DNA from: DATAZK01 sp965199805
Lineage (GTDB): Bacteria > Actinomycetota > Actinomycetes > Frankiales > Frankiaceae
Assembly (NCBI GenBank): GCA_965199805.1
Contig: CBDATO010000001.1
Span: 930,001-994,000, forward strand
Reading direction: 5' to 3'
DNA: 64,000 nucleotides
The notes under the pieces were generated by a model, which was not told where the DNA came from, did no database searches, and saw nothing but the letters and a program-made list of their open reading frames with translations. The position numbers were made by a program, and so were the translations under genes. Of this stretch, positions 57,029 to 64,000 are shown in pieces; positions within the stretch are counted from its first letter, which is position 1, and every line of letters starts with the position of its first letter.

Positions 57029-57505
57029 ATGCAGGGTGACCCAGCCGTCCTGACGGCCCTCAACGACATCCTCACCGGCGAGCTGACCGCCATCAACCAG
57101 TACTTCCTGCATGCGCGCATGCAGAAGCACTGGGGCTTCACCAAGCTGGGTGAGTACACCTACCACGAGTCCATCGACGAGATGAAGCACGCCGATTGGC
57201 TCATCGACCGGATCCTCTTCCTCGAGGGCCACCCCAACCTGCAGCGCCTGTTCTCGCTGCGCACGGGTGAGAACGTCGAGGAGATGCTGGCGGCCGACCT
57301 CGAGGTCGAGCGTGAGGCGATGGAGCGGCTGCGTCCGGCCATCGCCCTCTGCCACGAGAAGAGCGACACGGTCACCCGGCTGCTCCTGGAGGGGATCCTC
57401 AAGAACGAGGAGGATCACGTGGACTACCTCGAGACCCAGCTCAACCTCCTCCGCACCCTCGGCGAGACGCTCTACCTGGCTCAGCAGATCGAGCCCGGAG
57501 CCTGA
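57029..57505 (+). CDS. bfr: Bacterioferritin
   Basis: 158 residues, normal size. Di-iron ferroxidase ligands E18, E51, H54, E94, E127 and H130, with the supporting Y25, are all present; M52 is the haem ligand between subunits. It builds a 24-subunit iron store. ATG 57029 gives the family N-terminus; a GTG six bases earlier is possible. Followed by a strong hairpin. Confidence 0.97.
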   Translation: MQGDPAVLTALNDILTGELTAINQYFLHARMQKHWGFTKLGEYTYHESIDEMKHADWLIDRILFLEGHPNLQRLFSLRTGENVEEMLAADLEVEREAMERLRPAIALCHEKSDTVTRLLLEGILKNEEDHVDYLETQLNLLRTLGETLYLAQQIEPGA

Positions 57506-57518
57506 GCGCTCCCTGGTC

Positions 57519-57570
57519 AACGACGACACCCGTCGCCGTCCCTTGCGGGATGGCGACGGGTTTCGTCGTT
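57519..57570. terminator. Strong bidirectional hairpin after bfr
   Basis: AACGACGA, CCCGTCGCC and GTCCC pair with GGGAT, GGCGACGGG and TCGTCGTT around a TTGC loop, an almost continuous stem of more than 20 bp. It lies between the convergent bfr and thiolase genes. Confidence 0.85.
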
Positions 57571-57579
57571 GCGGGCCGA

Positions 57580-58773
57580 TCAGCCCAGCTGGTTGCCCAG
57601 GATGGAGACGAAGGAGACCATCTCGCCCGGGTAGCCGCCGAGGTTGTGCGTCAGGGCGAGCCCGCGGTCGGCGGTCTGGATCTGCCGCTCGGGCGGGGCC
57701 TCGCCGCGCAGCTGCAGCCACGCCTCGAACATCATGCGCAGACCCGACGCGCCCACCGGGTGACCGAAGCTCTTCAGGCCGCCGTCGGGGTTGATCGGCA
57801 GGTCGCCGTTGAGGTCGTAGGTGCCGGCGAGCACCTCCTTGTACGCGGTGCCGCGCTCGGCGAAGCCCAGGTCCTCCATCAGCACCATCTCGGTGGGCGT
57901 GAAGCAGTCGTGCACCTCGGCCATGGCGATCTGGCTGCGCGGCGAGGTGATCCCCGCCTGCGAGTACGCGTCCTTGGCCGACGCCGCGACCTCGGGGAAG
58001 GTCGTGTAGTCGTACTCCGGGTCGGCGAGCCCGTTGCCGTTGCCGGCGACGAAGCTCAGCGCCTTCACGTACAGCGGCTTGTCGGTGTACTTGTGGGCGT
58101 CCTCGGCCCGCACGACGATCGCCGCCGCGGAGCCGTCGGCGACACCGGCGCAGTCGAAGATGCCGAGCATGCCGGCCACCGGGGCGGCCGCGCAGACCTG
58201 CGCCTCGCTGACCTCCTTGCGGAACTGCGCCCGCGGGTTACGCGCACCGTTGTAGTGGTTCTTGGAGGCGATGTGGGCGAGGGCCTCGCGCATCTCGGCC
58301 TCGGTGACGCCGTAGCGCTTCGCGTACGCGGGCACGACCATGCTGAACATCGCGGCGGCCGTGAGGGTGCGGGCGGTGCCGTCGTTCGGGATCGGCGGGG
58401 CGGCCATGCCCTGGTAGCCGGTGTCCTTGATCTTCTCGACACCCAGCGCCATGGCCACGTCGTAGGCGCCGCTGGCGACGGCATAGGCCGCGCCGCGCAG
58501 GGCCTCGGAGCCGGTGGCGCAGTAGTTCTCCACGCGGGTGACCGGCTTGCCGGTCAGCTGCAGCGGGCGGGCGAGCGTGATGCCGCTCATCCCGCTGGTG
58601 GCGGTGCCCAGCCAGAACGCGTCGACGTCGTTCTTGGTGACGCCCGCACTCGCGTACGTGGCCTCGGCCGCTTCGACCATCAGGTCGTCGGCACTCTTGT
58701 CGAAGTGCTCGCGGAAAGGCGTACAGGCCATTCCGACGATGGCTACCCGGTCACGGATGCCGTGTGATCCCAT
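57580..58773 (-). CDS. Thiolase (SCP2-type acetyl-CoA acetyltransferase)
   Basis: 397 residues. Nucleophile C85 in ENYCATGSEA, the second-site AEVHDCFTPTE, and GGLKSFGHPVGASG with the conserved histidine. The HDCF signature fits the SCP2/Ltp thiolase-like group that acts with DUF35 proteins. Start has AGGGAGGG six bases upstream. It lies 30 bp after the OB-fold fusion gene and is probably its partner in acyl-CoA cleavage or condensation. Confidence 0.92.
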   Translation of the reverse strand: MGSHGIRDRVAIVGMACTPFREHFDKSADDLMVEAAEATYASAGVTKNDVDAFWLGTATSGMSGITLARPLQLTGKPVTRVENYCATGSEALRGAAYAVASGAYDVAMALGVEKIKDTGYQGMAAPPIPNDGTARTLTAAAMFSMVVPAYAKRYGVTEAEMREALAHIASKNHYNGARNPRAQFRKEVSEAQVCAAAPVAGMLGIFDCAGVADGSAAAIVVRAEDAHKYTDKPLYVKALSFVAGNGNGLADPEYDYTTFPEVAASAKDAYSQAGITSPRSQIAMAEVHDCFTPTEMVLMEDLGFAERGTAYKEVLAGTYDLNGDLPINPDGGLKSFGHPVGASGLRMMFEAWLQLRGEAPPERQIQTADRGLALTHNLGGYPGEMVSFVSILGNQLG

Positions 58774-58803
58774 GGGGACCCTCCCTGTAACTGTCGGAGT
58801 GGT

Positions 58804-60225
58804 TCAGCTACCTGCAACGCCCCGGACCGGGCGTGCCTTCCAGAAGTAGTTGTGCAATCCGTCGGCCGTGAACAGCCGGCGGAAAGTCATCTCCATCCGC
58901 GCGCCGACCGACACGTCGGTGGCGATGTCGGACTGCTGCACGTCGGTGACTTCCACCGGGTAGCGGCCTCCACCGTCGAAGTCGACGACGGCGAAGACGA
59001 TCGGCGGGCTCGGCGAGTACGCCAGACGGTCGATCGTGAAGGTCGCGACCGTGCCCTCGACGTCGCTCATAGGCACCGTCTCGCCGCCGGTCGGCAGCGG
59101 CGGCATCTGCGGCGCGCCCGTGCCCGGGTCGCGGCGGCCGGCGAAGCCGAACTTCCAGTCGTCGCTGCGGGCAGCGGCGCTGGCGGAGTGGCGGGTGGGC
59201 TCGGGACGACGCGGCGGCTCGATGACGATGCCCCCGCGCCAGGAGAGGAACTTGCCGTAGGGCACCTTGGTGCCGGCGGCGATCTGGGCGGCCACCGGAC
59301 GCACCGCAGCCGTCGCGGCGCTCTCGCCGGCACGGAACAGGAGCACATCCGCGCCGTCGGCCAGCACGATCAGGGCGATGACCTGGCCGGGGGTGGCGGT
59401 GTCGAGCGCGCTCGCCAGCAGCAGGCCGGGGTGGGCGGAGCCCGAGTTGCCGACGCTCGCGGCGAGCTCGTCGACCAGCTTGTCCTTGAGACCGAGCTTG
59501 GTCGACAGCACGCGGACGGCACGCGAGTGCAGGCCGGTGACGATCGCCTTGTCGACGCCGTCGGCCTCGAGGCCGGCCTTCTTCAGCGCCTCGCGGAAGG
59601 CGCGCTCGCCGATCGGGACGTACTGCGTCTCACCGAAGCGCTCCTCCCACAGCTTGGAGCGGGACTCGCCCGCACCGCGCCAGCGGTCCGTGAACTCTTC
59701 GGTGATCGACGCGGAGCCGAGGAACTCGGCGACCAGCGGACCGTCGGAGTCGTCACCCACGAGCAGGGCGGCGCCGGCGTCTCCACCGGCGGCCTCGTCA
59801 CCGGAGCCCGGCCAGCCGCCGCGCGCGTCGGAAGCGACGGCGAGCACCGGGGTGGTGCCGGCCAGCCCGGCGAGCAACGCAGCGACGGCGGAACGCTGGG
59901 CGCCACCGAAGTCGGCGGCGATGACGTCGCTGTCGAGCCGGAGGGCAGCGGCGACGCCGGTCGCGTTCGTCTTGTCGACGTATGCCGGGGAGATGGTCGA
60001 GAAGTACAGCGCCGACGGCATGACGCCGGGGGCCGCGCGCCGGGCGAGCCGACCGGCCTCCACCGCCATCGTGGTGGTGTCCTCGTCGTACCAGGCGACG
60101 CTGCGCGTGCCCTTGCCACCCCCGCTGCCGACGAACGCAGAGATGTCGGTCTTGTCCAACCGGCCGTGCGGCACGTAGCCGGCAGCCGCGAGAATGCCGC
60201 GAGTCACGTCTGGCAGCCTAGCCAT
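58804..60225 (-). CDS. HMG-CoA-synthase-like domain fused to a DUF35 OB-fold
   Basis: 473 residues. A thiolase-fold domain (about 1-330; FGGAQRSAVAAL, SVGNSGSAHPGLLLASAL) is followed by an OB-fold of DUF35 type (about 365-460; GTVATFTIDRLAYSPSPPIVFAVVDFDGGGRYPVEVTD). The usual catalytic cysteine site reads AADFGG, and the zinc-ribbon cysteines that normally precede the OB-fold are also missing; the whole protein has no cysteine. It may scaffold or channel CoA substrates for the adjacent thiolase rather than catalyse. Confidence 0.85.
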   Translation of the reverse strand: MARLPDVTRGILAAAGYVPHGRLDKTDISAFVGSGGGKGTRSVAWYDEDTTTMAVEAGRLARRAAPGVMPSALYFSTISPAYVDKTNATGVAAALRLDSDVIAADFGGAQRSAVAALLAGLAGTTPVLAVASDARGGWPGSGDEAAGGDAGAALLVGDDSDGPLVAEFLGSASITEEFTDRWRGAGESRSKLWEERFGETQYVPIGERAFREALKKAGLEADGVDKAIVTGLHSRAVRVLSTKLGLKDKLVDELAASVGNSGSAHPGLLLASALDTATPGQVIALIVLADGADVLLFRAGESAATAAVRPVAAQIAAGTKVPYGKFLSWRGGIVIEPPRRPEPTRHSASAAARSDDWKFGFAGRRDPGTGAPQMPPLPTGGETVPMSDVEGTVATFTIDRLAYSPSPPIVFAVVDFDGGGRYPVEVTDVQQSDIATDVSVGARMEMTFRRLFTADGLHNYFWKARPVRGVAGS

Positions 60226-60266
60226 GCCTTCGTACTCGTCCCTCCCCGACCTCTTCCGGAGTGAGC

Positions 60267-61115
60267 ATGACCACCCCCCCTGCCGAGCTGTCCCCCGACC
60301 TCGAGTCGACCGACGACATCACCTTCCGGCTCGAGAACGGCATCCTCTGGGCGACCATGACCCGGCCCCAGGCCGGCAACGCGATGACCCATGACCAGCG
60401 CCGCCGCATCCTCGCGTGGCTCGAGCGGGCCAACGAGGACCCGGCCGTGCGCTGCGTCGTCATCGGCGCCACCGGCCGCTTCTTCTGCACCGGCGCGGAC
60501 CTCCGCAACGGCACCCCGCCGCCGCCGCGTGACGAGCAGTTCCCCGACAAGCTCGTCGGCGACGCCCGCCGCGTCATGGTGCGGGGCGCGCTGAAGCTGG
60601 TGAACGCGATCCTCGACTGCGAGAAGCCGGTCATCGCCGCCGTGCAGGGCACCGCCGCCGGCATCGGCTCGCACGTAGCCCTGGCCTGCGACCTCGTGTA
60701 CGCCTCCGACGACGCGAAGTTCATCGAGATCTTCGCCCGCCGCGGCCTCGTCGCCGACGGCCTCGGCACCTGGCTGCTCCCCCGGCTGATCGGCCTGCAG
60801 CGCGCCAAGGAGCTGATCCTGTTCGCCGACGACGTGCCGGCGCAGCGGGCGTACGAGATCGGGCTGATCACCCGCGTGGTGCCCGCCGCCGAGCTGGAGG
60901 CCACCGTGCTCGACGCCGCCACCCGGCTCGCCACCGGCCCGACCGCCGCGCACCGGGCCAACAAGTGGCTGCTCAACCGCTCGATGGACGTCGACCGCAG
61001 CACGATCGCCGCCGAGGAGGCCTGGCTCGTCGACGTCAACACGATCACCGAGGACGCCCAGGAGGGCGTGGCCAGCTTCCTGGAGCGCCGCCAGCCGACC
61101 TGGCGCGGCTACTGA
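60267..61115 (+). CDS. Enoyl-CoA hydratase/isomerase family protein
   Basis: 282-residue crotonase-fold enzyme. Oxyanion segment ATGRFFCTGADL and the helix AAVQGTAAGIGSHVALACDLVYAS are typical; FARRGLVADGLGTWLLPRLIG follows. ATG at 60267, with GGAG five bases upstream, is chosen over a GTG at 60261. Divergent from the HMG-CoA-synthase-like gene with only 41 bp between starts, so the promoters overlap. Probably beta-oxidation-type hydration. Confidence 0.93.
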   Translation: MTTPPAELSPDLESTDDITFRLENGILWATMTRPQAGNAMTHDQRRRILAWLERANEDPAVRCVVIGATGRFFCTGADLRNGTPPPPRDEQFPDKLVGDARRVMVRGALKLVNAILDCEKPVIAAVQGTAAGIGSHVALACDLVYASDDAKFIEIFARRGLVADGLGTWLLPRLIGLQRAKELILFADDVPAQRAYEIGLITRVVPAAELEATVLDAATRLATGPTAAHRANKWLLNRSMDVDRSTIAAEEAWLVDVNTITEDAQEGVASFLERRQPTWRGY

Positions 61116-61132
61116 GCTGCGATCATGACGGG

Positions 61133-62032
61133 ATGAGCGGTCAGGCCCCGGAAGAGCACACGTTCGTCGACCTGCTCGAGCTGGAGAAGATCGACCGCGA
61201 CATCTTCCGGGGGATGACGCACGCCGGGGCGCCGATGCGGACCTTCGGCGGCCAGGTCGCCGCGCAGGCGCTGGTCGCCGCCGGGCGTACGGCCGGCGAG
61301 CGGCAGGTGCACTCGCTGCACTCGTACTTCCTGCGCCCCGGCAATCCGGAGCAGCCGATCATCTACCTGGTCGACCGGCTCCGCGACGGCGGCAGCTTCA
61401 CCACCCGCCGGGTCGCCGCCGTGCAGTCCGGCGAGACGATCTTCAGCCTGTCGGCGTCGTTCAAGGACGCCGAGGAGAGCGGCAGCCACCAGCGCAAGAT
61501 GCCGGCCGTACGCCCGCCGCACGAATCGCTCGACCTCTATAAGGCGGCCGAGGAGGCCGGTGAGACCCAGGACCGGGCCGCCGCCGTCGCCAAGCTGGTC
61601 ATCGAGCTGCGGGGGCCCGACCCGACGTCACGCTTCGCCGGCTCGCAGATCCCGGCAGATGCCGGCGGCGAGGCGATCGGGCTGCTGGACGACGAGATCC
61701 CGCGGCGACGCTTCTGGATGCGGGCCTTCGACCGGCTGCCCGACGACCCGCTCATGCACGTCTGCGCCCTGGCCTACATGTCCGACCTGACGCTGGCCGG
61801 CACGGCGACCCTGCACCAGCAGATCCCCCCGACCGAGCTGATGCTGGCCTCGTTGGATCACGCCATGTGGTTCCACCGGGAGTTCCGCGCCGACGAGTGG
61901 CTGCTCTTCTCGATCGAGAGCCCGACCTCGGCCGACGGGCGGGGCATCGCCATCGGCGAGTACTGGTCCGAGGACGGGCGACTGGTGGCGTCGGTCGTCC
62001 AGGAGGCGCTCATCCGACGTCGCAAGGTCTGA
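61133..62032 (+). CDS. tesB: Acyl-CoA thioesterase II (TesB type)
   Basis: 299 residues, double hot-dog fold. FGGQVAAQALVAAGRT, LHSYFLRPGNPEQPI and the late LAYMSDLTLAGTA with ESPTSADGRGIAIGEYW carry the Asp/Thr/Gln active site. Releases free acids from medium/long acyl-CoA. 17 bp after the enoyl-CoA hydratase stop, so likely co-transcribed; convergent with the next gene with a 1 bp gap. Confidence 0.93.
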   Translation: MSGQAPEEHTFVDLLELEKIDRDIFRGMTHAGAPMRTFGGQVAAQALVAAGRTAGERQVHSLHSYFLRPGNPEQPIIYLVDRLRDGGSFTTRRVAAVQSGETIFSLSASFKDAEESGSHQRKMPAVRPPHESLDLYKAAEEAGETQDRAAAVAKLVIELRGPDPTSRFAGSQIPADAGGEAIGLLDDEIPRRRFWMRAFDRLPDDPLMHVCALAYMSDLTLAGTATLHQQIPPTELMLASLDHAMWFHREFRADEWLLFSIESPTSADGRGIAIGEYWSEDGRLVASVVQEALIRRRKV

Positions 62033-62033
62033 G

Positions 62034-63035
62034 TCAGACCGCTCCGTGGCCGGGCGGGACCACCTCGGACGCGACCGGCGGGCCGGGCGGGGTGCCGTCC
62101 CCGAACGGACGGCCGCCCAGCGCCTCCCGCCCGTGCGGGGTCAGCCAGCCCGACAGGTCGGGCCCGACCGGCACGATCTGCGTCGGATTGATGGTGGTAT
62201 GGACGATGTAGTAGTGCTGCTTGATCTGCACGAAGTCGGTGGTGTCGCCGAAGCCGGGCGTCTGGAAGAGGTCACGGGCGTACGCCCACAGCACCGGCAG
62301 CTCGGTCAGCTTCTGCCGGTTGCACTTGAAGTGGCCGTGGTAGACCGCGTCGAACCGGGCGAGCGTGGTGAACAGCCGGATGTCGGCCTCGGTGATGGTG
62401 TCGCCGACCAGGAAGCGCCGGTCGGTGAGCCGCTCGGACAGCCAGTCGAGCCGGGCGAAGAGGGCCTCGTACGCCTGCTCGTACGCCTCCTGTGACGTCG
62501 CGAAGCCGGCCTGGTAGACGCCGTTGTTGACGTCCTTCAGCACCAGCGCCATGACCTCGTCGAGCTCGTCGCGGTGGCGCTCGGGGTAGAGGTCCGGCGC
62601 CCCGTCGCGGTAGTACGCGCCCCACTGCGTCTCGAGGTCGAGGGTGATCTGCGGGAAGTCGTTCGTGACCACCGCGCCGGTCGGGACGTCGACGACGGCC
62701 GGCACCGTCACGCCGAGGTCGTAGCCCGGCCGGGCCTTCTCGTACGCCTCGCCGAGCCGCTCGATGCCGAGCACCGGGTCGCGCTGCCCGGGGTCGAGGT
62801 CGAAGGTCCAGCTGCGCTCGTCGTGGGTGGGCCCGGCGATGGCCATCGACAGCACCGGCTCGAGGCCGAGCAGGCGCCGCGCGATGATCGCCCGGTTGGC
62901 CCAGGGGCAGGCGCGGGCGACGGCGAGCCGGTAGCGGCCCGGCTCCACCGGCCAGCCGTCGCGGCCGTCGGCGGTGATGCGGGCGTTCAGGTAGCGGGTG
63001 TCGCGGACGTACTCGCCGGTGTCGCTGGAGGCCAT
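62034..63035 (-). CDS. Glutathionyl-hydroquinone reductase-like GST (YqjG/ECM4)
   Basis: 333 residues. N-terminal thioredoxin-like domain with the active cysteine in ARACPWANRA, then VVTNDFPQITLDLE and an all-helical domain (AGFATSQEAYEQAYEALFARLDWL). The family reduces glutathionyl- or mycothiol-type adducts of quinones. Actinomycetes mostly lack glutathione, so the thiol cofactor is probably mycothiol; not shown. The motif reads CPWANR instead of the usual CPWAHR. Confidence 0.88.
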   Translation of the reverse strand: MASSDTGEYVRDTRYLNARITADGRDGWPVEPGRYRLAVARACPWANRAIIARRLLGLEPVLSMAIAGPTHDERSWTFDLDPGQRDPVLGIERLGEAYEKARPGYDLGVTVPAVVDVPTGAVVTNDFPQITLDLETQWGAYYRDGAPDLYPERHRDELDEVMALVLKDVNNGVYQAGFATSQEAYEQAYEALFARLDWLSERLTDRRFLVGDTITEADIRLFTTLARFDAVYHGHFKCNRQKLTELPVLWAYARDLFQTPGFGDTTDFVQIKQHYYIVHTTINPTQIVPVGPDLSGWLTPHGREALGGRPFGDGTPPGPPVASEVVPPGHGAV

Positions 63036-63064
63036 GCCCCTGGTCCTTCCCCGCCGGTTGCCGG

Positions 63065-64000
63065 CTAGTGCTGCCCGAGGTAGAACCGCAGGCCCTGGTC
63101 GTCGGCGCAGAGGGAGCTGAGCCCGTACGGCTGCTGCTCCACGTCGGTCGCCGTGCCCCCCGCAGCGCGTACGCGCTCGACGGCGCCCGCGATGTCGTCG
63201 ACCCGCCACATCGGCACGATGGCGTCGGCCTGCGCACCGCCGCCGATGCCGCTCATCGGCACGACGCCGTCCGGCTCCCAGCCGTCGGCCATGCGACCCG
63301 GGGTATAGGTCCACCCGAAGACGGCCGTGAAGAACTCGCGGAGCGGGGCCGACGACCGCACCTCGTACGTCAGGTAGGACAGGTCGCCGTGACCGTTGCC
63401 GTGCAGAGGCGGTCGCGGGCCGGGATCGGGTCCCGGCTCGTACAGCGAGAACGGCGTCCCGGCGGGGTCGATGCACTCGCTGGAGCGCCCCCACGGCTTC
63501 TCGACCGGCGCGGTGGCGCTGCCGCCCGCCGCCTGTACCCGGCGGATGGCCGCCTCGACGTCACCGACCGCGTACGCACAGAACGAGATCGGGGTGTCCT
63601 TCCCGCCGTTGAGACCGATGTGGATCGCCTGGCCGAGCACCAGGCGGTCCTCACCCGGCACGTCCTCGGCGAAGCTCCAGCCGAGCACCGCGGAGTAGAA
63701 GGCGGCTGCGCGGTCGACGTCCCGGGTCCAGAGGGAGAAGTAGCCGAGGTCGCCCTGCCGCCACTCCCCGGGAGGCGTCTCGCCGGCCGGCACACCGGTC
63801 GTCAGCTGCTGCAGCATCCAGCGGTGGCCGAACGGGTCGACGACGACCGCGTTGCGCGAGCCGTACGCCTCCGACACCGGCCGGGTCAGCGTCGCGCCGT
63901 TCGCGGTGGCGGCGTCGACCCGGGCCTCGACGTCGGCGACGTGCAGCACCAGGCTGACCGCCGACGCGTTCGGAGCGGGCGCCACGACGCCGAGGTCGGG
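63065..64000 (-). CDS. VOC (glyoxalase-like) protein, 5' end beyond the window
   Basis: Partial. At least 312 codons remain, and the frame runs to the window edge without a natural start. Three VOC half-repeat stretches are seen: one cut at the edge (SLVLHVADVEARVDAATANG), then GYFSLWTRDVDRAAAFYSAVLGW and SYLTYEVRSSAPLREFFTAVFGW. Each ends with a FGHRW/YEPG-type metal-edge. Function cannot be assigned; such proteins are often resistance or dioxygenase-like. A GTG at 63985 is internal. Confidence 0.85.
   Translation of the reverse strand, partial: PDLGVVAPAPNASAVSLVLHVADVEARVDAATANGATLTRPVSEAYGSRNAVVVDPFGHRWMLQQLTTGVPAGETPPGEWRQGDLGYFSLWTRDVDRAAAFYSAVLGWSFAEDVPGEDRLVLGQAIHIGLNGGKDTPISFCAYAVGDVEAAIRRVQAAGGSATAPVEKPWGRSSECIDPAGTPFSLYEPGPDPGPRPPLHGNGHGDLSYLTYEVRSSAPLREFFTAVFGWTYTPGRMADGWEPDGVVPMSGIGGGAQADAIVPMWRVDDIAGAVERVRAAGGTATDVEQQPYGLSSLCADDQGLRFYLGQH

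Noticed and set aside
1..64000. CRISPR array, IS element or prophage
   Set aside because: No regularly spaced repeats, transposase, integrase or phage structural genes were seen.

Overview
This 64 kb window is high-GC bacterial DNA from an actinomycete. Supporting signs are GTG and TTG starts, dense ATGA/GTGA stop-start overlaps, an argS-lysA-hom order, lsr2, F420-type oxidoreductases, a hopanoid locus and tandem-domain CoA transferases. The content fits a filamentous genus such as those of the Micromonosporaceae, but genus cannot be fixed by eye. No phage, IS element, CRISPR array or origin was seen.

Layout. 1-6.1 kb: a minus-strand run of a PRC-barrel protein, an orphan response regulator, a DUF3105 lipoprotein, argS, lysA, hom and the first codons of what is probably thrC. 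6.1-8.6 kb: a wrecked locus in which a truncated membrane histidine kinase runs in frame into a frameshifted, truncated DacB/PBP4-like carboxypeptidase. 8.7-11.2 kb: a DUF222/HNH (13E12-type) gene with a consensus LexA box over its start codon, about 0.9 kb of gene-poor DNA with a tRNA-like fragment, and an intact tRNA-Arg(CCG). 11.3-13.1 kb: small accessory genes, including a PPOX/F420-type gene behind a MerR/SoxR-type operator that appears leaderless.

13.1-22.2 kb: a hopanoid locus. On the minus strand are shc, an hpnG-ispH fusion and hpnH; divergently on the plus strand are hpnC, hpnE, hpnD and a prenyl diphosphate synthase. Together they cover prenyl precursor to squalene, hopene and adenosylhopane-type products. 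22.4-29.0 kb: lsr2, a small Cys-rich protein, an LLM oxidoreductase, two CoA-transferase genes and a Ser/Thr kinase.

29.2-57 kb: a large purine and nitrogen salvage district. Urease ureABCFGD (plus) meets a minus-strand hydroxyisourate hydrolase-OHCU decarboxylase-uricase operon. A divergent plus-strand operon carries an allophanate-hydrolase-C-like protein, an M20 allantoate amidohydrolase-like enzyme, an unknown protein, PuuE-type allantoinase and the three xanthine dehydrogenase subunits. Then come an adenosine deaminase, an orphan NMT1/THI5-type binding lipoprotein, an esterase, an 8-oxoguanine-deaminase-like enzyme and an aminotransferase. A minus-strand block then encodes a second NMT1-type ABC importer, a second adenosine deaminase homologue, a VanA/NdmA-like Rieske oxygenase, a dihydroorotase-like amidohydrolase and a 7Fe ferredoxin. 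A CMP/dCMP-type deaminase lies divergent to it. I read the last block as a candidate uptake-plus-demethylation (or hydroxylation)-plus-deamination pathway for a modified nucleobase. It is the most promising undescribed system here.

56.7-64 kb: a bfd-bfr iron store pair behind a DtxR/IdeR-like box, then acyl-CoA genes (thiolase, a cysteine-free HMG-CoA-synthase-like/OB-fold fusion, enoyl-CoA hydratase, TesB thioesterase), a glutathionyl-hydroquinone-reductase-like protein and a VOC protein cut by the window edge.
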